From assembly GCA_003584705.1 (NCBI GenBank), contig AP018536.1:1364001-1428000 (forward strand): a stretch of DNA of 64,000 nt, given 5' to 3'. Origin of the DNA: Lachnospiraceae bacterium GAM79 (GTDB taxonomy: Bacteria > Bacillota > Clostridia > Lachnospirales > Lachnospiraceae). Every line of letters starts with the position of its first letter. The stretch's first letter is position 1. The notes beneath the pieces are model-generated. The model had not been told where the DNA came from. It searched no databases and was given only the letters and a program-made list of their open reading frames with translations. The translations under genes and the position numbers were made by a program. This document shows, in pieces, positions 34,080 through 43,368 of the stretch.

Positions 34080-35408
34080 ATGAAGATATTGTTTGTATCC
34101 CTGGGCTGTGACAAGAATCTTGTCGATTCCGAGAAGATGCTTGGCATGCTCCAGGAAAAAGGTTATACCTTCACGGACGATGAAGCAGAGGCAGATGTAG
34201 TAGTAGTAAACACCTGCTGCTTTATCGGTGATGCCAAGGAAGAAAGCATCAATACATTACTGCAGATGGGAGAACTGAAGGACAGCGGACAGGTCAAAGC
34301 ACTGATCGCAGCAGGTTGTCTGGCACAGCGTTACCGTGAGGAAATCCAGAAGGAGATCCCGCAGGTGGATGCCATTATCGGAACCACTGCCATCGATGAG
34401 ATCGTGGCCGCTCTGGAAGAGATTCTGGCAGGCCAGAAACAGAATCATTATGAAGATATCAATGCCGCCCCTGTGACAGAGACCAACCGTGTTGTCACTA
34501 CAGGCGGACATTTTGAGTATCTGAAAATTGCAGAAGGCTGTGACAAACACTGCACCTACTGTATTATTCCGAAGGTCAGGGGCAATTACCGCAGCGTTCC
34601 CATGGAGAGTCTCATTAAGGAAGCCAAAGAGTTGGCGGACAAGAGCGTACGGGAGCTGATCCTGGTAGCACAGGAGACCACGCTGTACGGTGTGGATCTG
34701 TACGGTAAAAAGGAGCTGCCCAGACTTTTGCATGAACTGGCGCAGATTCCCGGCATTTATTGGATCCGTATTTTATATTGCTATCCTGAGGAGATCACGG
34801 ACGAGTTGATCGATGCTATTGCAGCAGAACCCAAGGTCTGCAATTATCTGGATATTCCCATTCAGCATGCTTCCGACAATGTGTTAAAGCGCATGGGAAG
34901 ACGTACCGACCAGGCAGAACTTCGTGCTATCATCGGTAAGCTTCGGGAGAAGATTCCCGATATCTGTTTGAGAACGACTCTGATCAGCGGATTCCCCGGA
35001 GAGACTCAGGAGGATTTCGAGGAACTGTATCGCTTTGTTAACGAGATGGAATTCGATCGTCTGGGCGTATTCCCTTATTCCCAGGAGGAAGATACTCCCG
35101 CAGCCACCATGGAAGATCAGGTGCCGCAGGAGGTCAAGGAATTTCGCAGGGATGAACTGATGGAACTGCAGCAGGCCATCGCTTTTGACAAAGCGGAGGA
35201 TATGGTAGGTCGTATCCTGACTGTAATGATCGAGGGCAAGGTAGCGGACGAAGAGACCTATGTCGCAAGAACCTACAGAGATGCCCCTAATGTGGATGGC
35301 TATCTGTTTGTAAATACTTCAGCGAATCTGATGACCGGAGATTTTGTCAAGGTTCTGGTCACCGATTCCAATGAATATGATCTAATAGGAGAGATATACC
35401 ATGAGTAA
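34080..35408 (+). CDS. rimO: Ribosomal protein S12 methylthiotransferase
   Basis: 442 residues. The N-terminal UPF0004 domain has LFVSLGCDKNLVDSEKMLG and further Cys in NTCCFIG and AAGCLAQRY. The radical SAM cluster motif is CDKHCTYC, and a C-terminal TRAM domain is present (IGRILTVMIEGKVADEETY region). The enzyme adds a methylthio group to Asp88 of S12 (E. coli numbering) using two iron-sulfur clusters. It lies 5 bases after rpoZ and overlaps pgsA by 8 bases. Confidence 0.95.
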   Translation: MKILFVSLGCDKNLVDSEKMLGMLQEKGYTFTDDEAEADVVVVNTCCFIGDAKEESINTLLQMGELKDSGQVKALIAAGCLAQRYREEIQKEIPQVDAIIGTTAIDEIVAALEEILAGQKQNHYEDINAAPVTETNRVVTTGGHFEYLKIAEGCDKHCTYCIIPKVRGNYRSVPMESLIKEAKELADKSVRELILVAQETTLYGVDLYGKKELPRLLHELAQIPGIYWIRILYCYPEEITDELIDAIAAEPKVCNYLDIPIQHASDNVLKRMGRRTDQAELRAIIGKLREKIPDICLRTTLISGFPGETQEDFEELYRFVNEMEFDRLGVFPYSQEEDTPAATMEDQVPQEVKEFRRDELMELQQAIAFDKAEDMVGRILTVMIEGKVADEETYVARTYRDAPNVDGYLFVNTSANLMTGDFVKVLVTDSNEYDLIGEIYHE

Positions 35409-35964
35409 GATGAATCTGCCTAACAAGCTGACTATTTTCCGTGTGATCCTGATCGTGCCGTTTATTATCCTGTTGCTGGGAGGCCAGGCCGGATGGTTCG
35501 GCGATAATACCTTCGTGACGGATATGATCGCACTGGCTATCTTCATCATCGCCAGTCTGACGGATCTGATCGACGGTAAGATCGCCAGAAAATACAATCT
35601 GATCACAGATTTCGGAAAGTTCATGGATCCGCTGGCGGATAAGCTGTTAGTATGTTCCGCCATGATCGCACTGATCGAGATGAACCGTATCCCTTCCTGG
35701 GTGGTCATCATCATCATCGCCAGAGAGTTCATCATCAGCGGCTTCCGTCTGATCGCTTCCGACAACGGTGTAGTCATCGCCGCAAGCTACTGGGGCAAGT
35801 TCAAGACCACCTTCCAGATGGTTATGATCTGTCTGATGATCGCCAACTTCCCGCAGTTACAGATCCTCACCGATATTATTATGTGGATCGCACTGATCCT
35901 CACCGTAGTATCTCTGATCGATTATCTGGTGAAGAACAAAGATGTTATGAAGGATACGAAGTAA
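35401..35964 (+). CDS. pgsA: CDP-diacylglycerol--glycerol-3-phosphate phosphatidyltransferase
   Basis: 187 residues with four or five membrane helices. The CDP-alcohol phosphotransferase signature is seen as DGKIARKYNLITDFGKFMDPLADK, containing the DG..AR...G...D...D residues. It makes phosphatidylglycerol phosphate, the committed step to phosphatidylglycerol and cardiolipin. It is the last gene of the operon and is followed by a terminator. Confidence 0.95.
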   Translation: MSKMNLPNKLTIFRVILIVPFIILLLGGQAGWFGDNTFVTDMIALAIFIIASLTDLIDGKIARKYNLITDFGKFMDPLADKLLVCSAMIALIEMNRIPSWVVIIIIAREFIISGFRLIASDNGVVIAASYWGKFKTTFQMVMICLMIANFPQLQILTDIIMWIALILTVVSLIDYLVKNKDVMKDTK

Positions 35965-35994
35965 ATGGAAAGTTAGCATAGCTACGAGCCATGC

Positions 35995-36057
35995 AAAAAT
36001 AGAACGGAATACCTCGGTGGGAGCTTGCTCACACAAGAGGTTATTTCGTTCTATTTT
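35995..36057. terminator. Terminator after pgsA
   Basis: A near-perfect 21-base stem (AAAAATAGAACG to CCTC at 35995-36015, with its complement at 36037-36057) ends in a T-run. It can work in both directions. Confidence 0.8.
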
Positions 36058-36170
36058 TATACTGTGCGTCCAACGGACACACTCGACAGCCGTCTATGAA
36101 ATAAGATTGACAGCGTTCTTTGCTGACAATCTTATGAATAGGCATGGTTCGTAGCGGAGGGAGCCTTAGA

Positions 36171-36418
36171 CCAGACGAACTCCCGAAGCGGCAGAAGGCC
36201 CTCAGGCAGATATCGGTCTCCGAGTGTGAATTTTCTAAAGCAGTGGATAAAGTGTATCTCATCCGAACGGGCACGGCTCTAGGCGACATCCATGTCGCCG
36301 GCCGCCTGTCGCAAACATCGTGTTTGCTCCACCCTGATGGCTCACCACTGCTTAAGAAAATATCAACACGCTCCGACAGACATCTGCCTGAGGACCTTCT
36401 GCTACTCCGGGAGTTCTG
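36171..36418. ncRNA. Large imperfect inverted repeat with internal hairpins (structured RNA or palindromic element candidate)
   Basis: Left arm 36171-36246 and right arm 36345-36418 are complementary over about 75 bases with scattered mismatches. The best blocks are GCAGAAGG-CCTCAGGCAGAT and TTTTCT-AAGCAGTGG. The 98-base loop holds GGCGACAT-CC-ATGTCGCC (36282-36299) and GCAAACA-TCG-TGTTTGC (36311-36327). A further hairpin near 36103-36133 pairs AAGATTG with CAATCTT. No frame looks coding. The whole stretch 36058-36600 is gene-free and may be a structured RNA, or a miniature mobile element. Confidence 0.55.
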
Positions 36419-36514
36419 TTTGTATTTAAAACGCCAATTTCTGCGAAAAAAATACAAAAATATGAAATTTTTATATGTAAAAAGTCTCTATTTTCGCTGC
36501 ATGAGCAAAATAAA

Positions 36515-36565
36515 GAAATTCCGTACAAAAATTCCTGATTTAGGAACTTTTTTTGTATGGAATTC
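36515..36565. repeat. Strong hairpin in the gene-free stretch
   Basis: GAAATTCC, GTACAAAAA and TTCC pair with GGAA, TTTTTGTA and GGAATTC across a 7-base loop. The A- and T-rich arms leave open whether it is a terminator or part of the structured element next to it. Confidence 0.5.
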
Positions 36566-36610
36566 ATCGTTTTTGGACTATTTACACCAAACTAACTTTC
36601 CAGTTACCGT

Positions 36611-36647
36611 AAAAAGCCGTTTCACATTTTTGTGAAGCGGCTTTTTT
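36611..36647. terminator. Bidirectional terminator after the solute-binding protein gene
   Basis: AAAAAGCCGTTTCACA (36611-36626) pairs with TGTGAAGCGGCTTTTT (36631-36646) across TTTT. On the minus strand it lies 46 bases after the stop of the gene at 36693. Confidence 0.85.
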
Positions 36648-36692
36648 AGTGCGCCCGGCGGAGCAGGTTGCTAATCGGTTATTTTTTACTAT

Positions 36693-38321
36693 TTAGTCTG
36701 CATTCAGCTGTCCGAGGATCTCGTCTACCATATCCTGGGTAGTCTTAACATAATTGTCCATAGCGGCATCTACATCTCCGCCCTTTACAACAACCTCGGC
36801 GATGACTACGTTCTTGGCATCATTGATCGTACCGCCGTAGTTGGTAATACCGTCACAGGAAGCAGAGTGGGGAGCGTCTACGCTGTGTTCGGAGAAGAAC
36901 TCGTTACATTCCTTGGTCAGATCGGTAGCGGATTCAAAACCATTCTCTAAGGAGCAGATCATGGAAGAAGGATCGATAGCATTCTTTTTCCATAATGCAC
37001 TGGGATCGGAAGGATTCAGACGCAGATGGAACTCACCGTCCTTGTATTCATAGGTCTTTTCCTTATCAGTGCCTTCACCGGTAACAATAGTCTCAGCCTC
37101 AGTAGACCAATGGTAGCCTTCTGCACCGTATACCCACAGGGTCTGTACAGTACCGCCGTCGAACATGGTCTCGAAGACTGCATCGAAGATTGCCTGTTCT
37201 CTGGAATCATCGCCGTCACCGTCATCAATGATGCAGTATACAGGAGATTCTCTGTTCAGGTAGCCATCCATTTCAGCGATGGGGGCCAGTCTTGCCAGTC
37301 CGGAATCTACACCGTTCTTATCCATGTTGTTAACCAGGTTATCGTTCCAGTAACCGGACCAGTAGGTGAAAGCACCGAAGGAACCGGACTGATCGGAAGA
37401 CCACCATTTTTCACGGACATCCTTGGTACCCATGGTCAGGGATTCGGGATCGATGACACCGTCTGCGTAAGCCTGCTGTAAACGAAGCAGAGCATCTTTG
37501 GTCTCCTGGGTGTTGAAACCGTCATACCATACACCGTTCTCATCATAGGTGAAGCTGGGATATGCGTTCTGCCAGAACTGAGGCAGATAGTTGGTGTAAG
37601 GAGCCTCGGAACCGATAAAGCCTGCTGCAGCTACGCCGTAGGTATCGTTCTTGCCATTGCCATCGGGATCCTGCTCGGTGAATGCCTTTAACATTGCATA
37701 GTAGGAATCCCAGTCGGTAATATCCTCAGCCTTCATGCCGACTGCATCCAGCCATGCCTGCTTTACATAAGTGATACAACCGCCGCCAAGACCGGTGGAC
37801 AGACCATACTGTCTGCCGTCGATACGAACGCTCTGGTTAACTGCGGGCAGTACCATATGGCTCTGGAATTTTGCGTTATCATAAGCATCTGTCATATCCC
37901 ACAGAAGACCGGTTTTGGCATATTCTGCATACTGACCGGCATTCAGCAGAATGACATCGGGGTAATCACCGCTGGCAAACAGACGGCCAACGCCATCTAC
38001 ATAGCTGGAATGGTCTAACTGCTGGATATTCAGACTGATGGGATGACCCAGTGCTTCACTGACAGCTGTGTCCCATTGTTCGACGAATTTGTCCTGATAA
38101 GCATCCACAGATGCATTAAAGGTACCGTCTACGACGAGAGTGACCTTGTCCAGTACATAACCGTCATCGGAAGAAGCGGTACTCTCGGCAACAGAAGAAG
38201 CGGTGCTTCCGCTATCGGTGGTGGATGCTGCGGGGGTGCCGGAACCCTGGCTTCCGCAGGCGGTGAGTGCAGTCAGCATGGAAACTGACAGCAACAGGCT
38301 TAAGATCTTGTTTCTTTTCAT
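36693..38321 (-). CDS. Extracellular solute-binding lipoprotein of a carbohydrate ABC transporter
   Basis: 542 residues from the ATG at 38321, which follows AAGGAGG. Lipoprotein signal MKRNKILSLLLSVSMLTALTACGS. A Ser/Thr-rich linker follows, then a large family 1 type binding fold (YPDVILLNAGQYAEYAKTGLLWDMTDAY, and later DWDSYYAMLKAFTEQDPDGNGKNDTYG). The length and the DPDGNGKNDTYG motif suit the LplA/LipO-type group that binds oligosaccharides. No permease or ATPase gene is nearby, so the transporter partners must be encoded elsewhere. It lies downstream of a GH3 glycosidase gene on the same strand, consistent with uptake of the sugars that the glycosidase handles. Confidence 0.85.
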   Translation of the reverse strand: MKRNKILSLLLSVSMLTALTACGSQGSGTPAASTTDSGSTASSVAESTASSDDGYVLDKVTLVVDGTFNASVDAYQDKFVEQWDTAVSEALGHPISLNIQQLDHSSYVDGVGRLFASGDYPDVILLNAGQYAEYAKTGLLWDMTDAYDNAKFQSHMVLPAVNQSVRIDGRQYGLSTGLGGGCITYVKQAWLDAVGMKAEDITDWDSYYAMLKAFTEQDPDGNGKNDTYGVAAAGFIGSEAPYTNYLPQFWQNAYPSFTYDENGVWYDGFNTQETKDALLRLQQAYADGVIDPESLTMGTKDVREKWWSSDQSGSFGAFTYWSGYWNDNLVNNMDKNGVDSGLARLAPIAEMDGYLNRESPVYCIIDDGDGDDSREQAIFDAVFETMFDGGTVQTLWVYGAEGYHWSTEAETIVTGEGTDKEKTYEYKDGEFHLRLNPSDPSALWKKNAIDPSSMICSLENGFESATDLTKECNEFFSEHSVDAPHSASCDGITNYGGTINDAKNVVIAEVVVKGGDVDAAMDNYVKTTQDMVDEILGQLNAD

Positions 38322-38439
38322 TGTAATCCTCCTTGTTTTCCGAAGGAAAATCCGAGCCCCTATGGCGAGGAGAGGATTTATCCTCCTTGTTTTAAAAATA
38401 CATCTCTCTATAGCAAATGGTTTACCACCATAATGCTCA

Positions 38440-40566
38440 TTATAAAGTGACCGCGAATACCTGGCCTCTGTTGCCTGCATAGATCTTCTGATCTTCTTCT
38501 GTGAGGTCCGGCTGGGAAAATCCCAGATAAAGTGTAGCAGAAGTGCCATCAAATACTCTGTTGCCGGAATCGTCTACCGTGGTAAAGGCCATGGGAGGAA
38601 TGGTGATCCGGAATTCTTTGCTTTCTCCGGCATCCAGACGGATCCGTTCGAACGCAGCCAGCTTGTGGTTGGGAACTTCGTTGGAAGAACCGTTTACATG
38701 GACATAGACCTGTATGACATCACTTAAGTCACGATCCGTGGGATTCTGGCAATGTATTGTGATTTGTGCGGAAGGAATCTCCTTCGTGTAATCAACTTCA
38801 GTTACTTTTGCTTCTGTGATCTGTAATTCTCCGTAGGTGAGTCCGAAACCAAAAGGCTTCCAGGGTCTGCCTTCAAAATAACGGTAAGTGCGTCCGGTCA
38901 TATGATAATCGGTAATGTCTGGCAGCGGTCCGGCATTATAATAGAAGGTAAGGGGCAGCTTGCCGCCGGGAGATACTTTGCCGAACAGGATGTCTGCAAT
39001 GGCCCGTCCGCCTTCTCCGCCGGGATACCAGGCATGCAGTATTGCAGGCACTTGATCTTCGTAAGCGGACAGATCGATGGGGCTTCCGGCCAGATCAATC
39101 AGAATCACCGGAGTACCGGTAGCGATGACCTGTTCTACCAGATCCCTCTGGATCTTGGGAAGCAGCAGATCTGGCTTGTCTCCACTGGCAAATGCATTAC
39201 CCACATCTCCCTGTTCTCCTTCCAGTGTGGAGTCGAGACCGACACATACAATGGCGAGGTCACAGGATTCTGCCAATGCCACAGCTTCGGGGATACGGTA
39301 GTTCTGGAATACCTTTCGTACGGAAGGGTCATCATAGAGCAGACATCCCTCTGCATAATTGACATCCCAGCCGGTATCCTCGCAGATTCTTGTAATTCCT
39401 TCCACTACAGTGATGGAACGGGGCGGGGTACCGTTGTAGTTACCAACCAGTGCGGCATGACTGTCGGCATTGGGGCCGATGACAGCCATGCGTTTGTTAT
39501 CTTTCAAGGACAGAGGCAGTGTACCGTCATTTTTCAACAGAACACAGCTTTCCACAGCGGCCTGATAAGCCAGTTCCCGATGTTCTTTACAGCCCACCAC
39601 ATTGTAGGGAATTTCGTCCAGGGAACTGTGATCGAAGAGTCCTAACAGGTATCTGGTGGTGAAAAGACGTTCTGCACTGCGGCGGATTTCTTCTTCGGTT
39701 ACCTTTCCCTGTTTATATGCCTGTAAAATATATTCATAGGTACAGCCGCAGTTTAAATCACAACCCTTTTCCAGGGCAAGAGCGGCGGAATCCTCCGGAA
39801 ATGCAGTTACATGATGTCCCTCGTGGAAATCACGGATCGCCCAGCAGTCGGAAACGTAATGTCCTTCAAAATGCCATTTGTCGCGAAGCACCTCCTCCAT
39901 AAGATAGGAGTGAGCACAGCAGGGTTCCTCGTTGGTACGGTTATAAGCACCCATGACAGCTTCCACATCAGCCTGTGTCACCAGAGCTTCAAAAGCGGGA
40001 AGATAAGTTTCCCACAGATCCTTCTTCGTAGCTTTGGCGTCGAAACTGTGACGCAGAGCCTCGGGACCGGAATGCACCGCAAAATGTTTGGCACAGGCGG
40101 CAGTGGTCAGGTAACCGTCTCTTTTGGTCTGTAATCCTTCCACAAAGGCACAGCCAAGGGAAGCGGTAAGTACGGGATCTTCTCCGTAGGTCTCCTGGCC
40201 TCTTCCCCAGCGGGGATCACGGAAGATATTGATATTGGGAGACCACATGGTCACACCTTTGTACCGAGTGCGGTCTCCGAGGTGGGAATAAGCGTTATAT
40301 TTTGCCCGGGCTTCCAAAGCGATGGAACCGGCGATTTTCTGTAATAATTCACGGTCAAAAGTTGCACCCAGGCCAATCGCCTGCGGATAACAGGTGGCAG
40401 TACCGGCTCTGGCAACACCATGAAGGGCTTCACTCCACCAGTCATAGGCGGGAATGCCCAGACGGGGAATCGCGGGAGACGAGTGTAACAGCTGGGAAGC
40501 AGCTTCTTCTATTGTCATTTGTGCTACCAGTGCGGTAGCTTTTTCTCTGGCTTCTGTACGATTCAT
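38440..40566 (-). CDS. Glycoside hydrolase family 3, beta-glucosidase/beta-xylosidase type
   Basis: 708 residues without a signal peptide, so cytoplasmic. The GH3 N-terminal barrel shows YDWWSEALHGVAR, MWSPNINIFRDPRWGRGQETYGEDP and the nucleophile region GHYVSDCWAI, with the Asp in SDC. A C-terminal alpha/beta sandwich domain (PLSLKDNKRMAVIGPNAD, LEGEQGDVGN) and a fibronectin type III-like domain end the protein. The WWSEALHGV and RDPRWGRGQETYGEDP features are common in beta-xylosidases. The start at ATG 40566 is preferred over the GTG at 40578. It is divergent from an AraC regulator. Confidence 0.92.
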   Translation of the reverse strand: MNRTEAREKATALVAQMTIEEAASQLLHSSPAIPRLGIPAYDWWSEALHGVARAGTATCYPQAIGLGATFDRELLQKIAGSIALEARAKYNAYSHLGDRTRYKGVTMWSPNINIFRDPRWGRGQETYGEDPVLTASLGCAFVEGLQTKRDGYLTTAACAKHFAVHSGPEALRHSFDAKATKKDLWETYLPAFEALVTQADVEAVMGAYNRTNEEPCCAHSYLMEEVLRDKWHFEGHYVSDCWAIRDFHEGHHVTAFPEDSAALALEKGCDLNCGCTYEYILQAYKQGKVTEEEIRRSAERLFTTRYLLGLFDHSSLDEIPYNVVGCKEHRELAYQAAVESCVLLKNDGTLPLSLKDNKRMAVIGPNADSHAALVGNYNGTPPRSITVVEGITRICEDTGWDVNYAEGCLLYDDPSVRKVFQNYRIPEAVALAESCDLAIVCVGLDSTLEGEQGDVGNAFASGDKPDLLLPKIQRDLVEQVIATGTPVILIDLAGSPIDLSAYEDQVPAILHAWYPGGEGGRAIADILFGKVSPGGKLPLTFYYNAGPLPDITDYHMTGRTYRYFEGRPWKPFGFGLTYGELQITEAKVTEVDYTKEIPSAQITIHCQNPTDRDLSDVIQVYVHVNGSSNEVPNHKLAAFERIRLDAGESKEFRITIPPMAFTTVDDSGNRVFDGTSATLYLGFSQPDLTEEDQKIYAGNRGQVFAVTL

Positions 40567-40798
40567 AATATATCTCACTTTTTGTTTTTTAAATTGGAAC
40601 TGCTTTCATTTAAGCTTATTGTAAGTGAAAAAAGTGTGGACTGCACGACAAAAAGAAATTACATATGGGACAAAAATTGCTATTTTTAACAAAACAGGTA
40701 GAAATTCGGGACGGAATATGGTATGTAGAATACAGAGAGCTTTAAATTTTGTGCCTGCGGCCCAAAGTTTGCAGACTGTGAAAGGAATGGGGATTGGT

Positions 40799-41671
40799 AT
40801 GAACACAGTAAAACCGTTTTATGAGAGCCGGAAAAAGGTCTATGACTGTCATGTCTGGTGGCACCCGAACTTCCCGTTTCATCTGCATAAACATATGGAA
40901 TTCGTCCATGTGACGGAAGGGGAGATGGATGCCACGGTAGCTGGTGTGAATTATCATCTGATTACAGGAGACTGTCTGATGATCTACCCGAACCAGCTCC
41001 ATTCCTACAGTTCTGTGGGAGAGGTGGGAATGCTTCTGATCATTGCAGATATGGATTCCATCGGGGAATTTCAGGAAGAACTTACCTATTATGATATGGA
41101 GTCTCCCTGTTTTCAGAAAAGCATGCTCAGCCGTTACGGACAGATGGTACTGGACATTCTGGCAGATATTGGTCTGCATAAGGAACTGCGGCCATTTCGG
41201 CAGGACAAGGGACTTCTGATGGCACTGTTGGCGGATATGTATGAAAATATTCCAGTGATCAAAAAGGACAAGCCTTCGGATCTGAATATCACGCAGAAGC
41301 TTTTGCAATATATCAACGATAATATCACCGGGGAACTGACGGCACAGAAGGTGGCAAAAGAGTTGGGTATTAGTCCGTATTATCTGTCCCATATTTTTTC
41401 CTCCCAGTTAAATATCTCTTTTCCTTCCTATGTAGCGCAGCAGCGGATGATCCTGGCCTGCAATCTGTTGAAGGACAGCAGAAAGACGGTGACAGAGATC
41501 AGTTACGAATGCGGATTTCCTAATATGCGGACCTTCCACCGCTGTTTTCAGAAAAGGTATGAATGCACCCCTACTCAGTGGCGGGAGCGGAGTCACAAGG
41601 GAACGGATGAAAAAATACGACACCAGCTCTGGAATCAGGAAAAAGTGGAAAGTGAAAATTCTCTGGAGTAA
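40799..41671 (+). CDS. AraC-family transcriptional regulator
   Basis: 290 residues from the ATG at 40799, preceded by GGGG at 6 bases. The long open extension upstream (from 40625) lacks family character. An N-terminal cupin sensor (FPFHLHKHMEFVHVTEGEMDATVAG, GDCLMIYPNQLHSY) is followed by two helix-turn-helix motifs (LTAQKVAKELGISPYYLSHIF and KTVTEISYECGFPNMRTFHRCF). It is divergent from the GH3 gene, so it probably controls the glycosidase and solute-binding protein in response to a sugar. Confidence 0.9.
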   Translation: MNTVKPFYESRKKVYDCHVWWHPNFPFHLHKHMEFVHVTEGEMDATVAGVNYHLITGDCLMIYPNQLHSYSSVGEVGMLLIIADMDSIGEFQEELTYYDMESPCFQKSMLSRYGQMVLDILADIGLHKELRPFRQDKGLLMALLADMYENIPVIKKDKPSDLNITQKLLQYINDNITGELTAQKVAKELGISPYYLSHIFSSQLNISFPSYVAQQRMILACNLLKDSRKTVTEISYECGFPNMRTFHRCFQKRYECTPTQWRERSHKGTDEKIRHQLWNQEKVESENSLE

Positions 41672-41757
41672 AATATTTCCTTTTCTCCGCCCGAGAAGTG
41701 TAGTATACTGTCTGTGGGAAAGATATAGGACAAGTGACAGCGAAAGGCGGTAAAGAT

Positions 41758-43023
41758 ATGACAGCGGAGATCATCTGTGTAGGTACCGAATTATTACTGG
41801 GGAACATTGTGAATACGAATGCAGCTTATCTGGCGGAAAAGCTGGCGGGAGCCGGACTGGACTGTTACTACCAGACAGTGGTGGGAGATAATGTGGAGAG
41901 ACTGGCAGGTGTGCTGAAATGTGCCATGGAGCGTTCGGATGTGATCCTGTTATCTGGTGGACTGGGACCCACGGAGGATGATCTGACCAAGGAGACTGTG
42001 GCGGAAGTCTGTGGAAAGAATCTCTCGGTGGATGATCACAGCATGGAGCGCATTGCCGAATTTTTCGCAGTCAGAGATATTCAGCCCACGGAGAACAACT
42101 GGAAACAGGCCATGGTGCCAGAGGGAGCGAAGGTGCTGGACAATGATAATGGAACAGCGCCGGGCATTATTCTGGAGACGGAGAAGAACCGTATTGTGTT
42201 GCTGCCGGGACCCCCTGCGGAACTGGTTCCCATGTTCGAACAGCAGGTGCTTCCTTATCTGGATACACTGACTCCCGGGGTGATCTGTTCTCAGATGGTA
42301 AAGCTTTGTGGTGTGCCGGAGAGCCAGGTGGAGGATACCCTGAAGGATCTGATCGACGGACAGACCAATCCTACGATAGCTACCTATGCCAAGACGGGAG
42401 AAGTACATATCCGTGTCACCGCTTCCGGGGAAGATACCAAGGCAGCTGGAAAAGCCATTAAACCTGTGGTGAAGGAACTGAAATCCCGTTTCGGAGCGGA
42501 TATTTACAGTACCAAGGCGGAGACTACCCTGGAGATGGCGGTAGCAGATCTGCTGATGGCCAATGATCTGACGGTGACAACCGCGGAATCCTGTACCGGC
42601 GGCATGATCGCGGCAAGGATCATCAATGTCCCCGGGGTATCGGAGTGCTACAAGGCCGGACTGGTGACTTATTCCAATAAGGCAAAACGGAAATTCCTGG
42701 GAGTGCGTAAGAGCACGCTGGACAAATACGGTGCCGTCAGCAGCAAGACTGCCTCAGAGATGGCAAAAGGAGTCGCACTGTTAATGAAATCGGATGTGGC
42801 TGTGGCAGTGACCGGAATTGCAGGACCGGACGGCGGAACCGAGGAAAAGCCGGTAGGACTGGTATATATCGGATGCAGCATAAAGGGAGAAGTTACGGTG
42901 AAAGAGTATCATTTCTCCGGAACCCGCAGCCAGATCAGAGAGGCAACTACCTCTGCAGCACTGATTCTTATGCGCAGCTGTATTCTGAAATACTTCAGCA
43001 AAGTTACTTTTGGTAAAAAGTAA
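41758..43023 (+). CDS. cinA: CinA, nicotinamide-nucleotide amidohydrolase/ADP-ribose pyrophosphatase family
   Basis: 421 residues. The N-terminal MoCF-like domain has AEIICVGTELLLGNIVNTNA and SGGLGPTEDDLTKE. The C-terminal CinA domain has TTAESCTGGMIAARIINVPG and AVTGIAGPDGGTEEKPVGLV. The protein is linked to NAD recycling and competence. In Firmicutes cinA commonly precedes recA, as here. RBS AAAGGCGG lies before the ATG. Confidence 0.95.
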   Translation: MTAEIICVGTELLLGNIVNTNAAYLAEKLAGAGLDCYYQTVVGDNVERLAGVLKCAMERSDVILLSGGLGPTEDDLTKETVAEVCGKNLSVDDHSMERIAEFFAVRDIQPTENNWKQAMVPEGAKVLDNDNGTAPGIILETEKNRIVLLPGPPAELVPMFEQQVLPYLDTLTPGVICSQMVKLCGVPESQVEDTLKDLIDGQTNPTIATYAKTGEVHIRVTASGEDTKAAGKAIKPVVKELKSRFGADIYSTKAETTLEMAVADLLMANDLTVTTAESCTGGMIAARIINVPGVSECYKAGLVTYSNKAKRKFLGVRKSTLDKYGAVSSKTASEMAKGVALLMKSDVAVAVTGIAGPDGGTEEKPVGLVYIGCSIKGEVTVKEYHFSGTRSQIREATTSAALILMRSCILKYFSKVTFGKK

Positions 43024-43095
43024 CAGAAAAATATTTTGTGAGATACCCTCAAAACGAAGGGGTAAAAAATTGTAGATAGTGACGAAAACACAGGA

Positions 43096-43147
43096 AATGT
43101 ATCATGCGTCCTTGCGGGAAGCGGGGATGTGTGATACATTCTTTTTG
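43096..43147 (+). terminator. Terminator after cinA
   Basis: AATGTATCA (43096-43104) and TGATACATT (43132-43140) flank a long GC-rich loop and are followed by CTTTTTG. It separates cinA from the SOS-controlled recA. Confidence 0.65.
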
Positions 43148-43293
43148 TATCTTTTATCTCTGATTATCGACAGACATTTCAGGATGTTCAGGCATTCGCC
43201 AAAATTTCAGACGATCATCGGAACGAAAAAATAAGGGGGAATGCTTATGAGGGAGCTTTAATGTACACAAAATATGTATAATAAAAATAGACA

Positions 43294-43346
43294 TTGACAA
43301 ACACGAACAAATGTTTTATCCTAAATAAAAAGCAGAACATTTGTTC
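43294..43346 (+). promoter_or_regulatory. recA promoter with two LexA (SOS) boxes
   Basis: TTGACA (43294-43299) and TATCCT (43317-43322) are 17 bases apart. A box CGAACAAATGTTTT lies inside the spacer (43304-43317). A second box GAACATTTGTTC at 43335-43346 lies just downstream, where transcription would start. They fit the Gram-positive GAAC-N4-GTTC pattern; the first has one changed base. Confidence 0.82.
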
Positions 43347-43368
43347 CTTGAACAAAAAGGAGATTGAC

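Noticed and set aside
36041..36457. 138-codon open frame on the minus strand
   Set aside because: It covers the structured inverted repeat, is unusually Arg/Ser/Cys-rich without any motif, and has no RBS. Open frames over such structured sequence are probably accidental.
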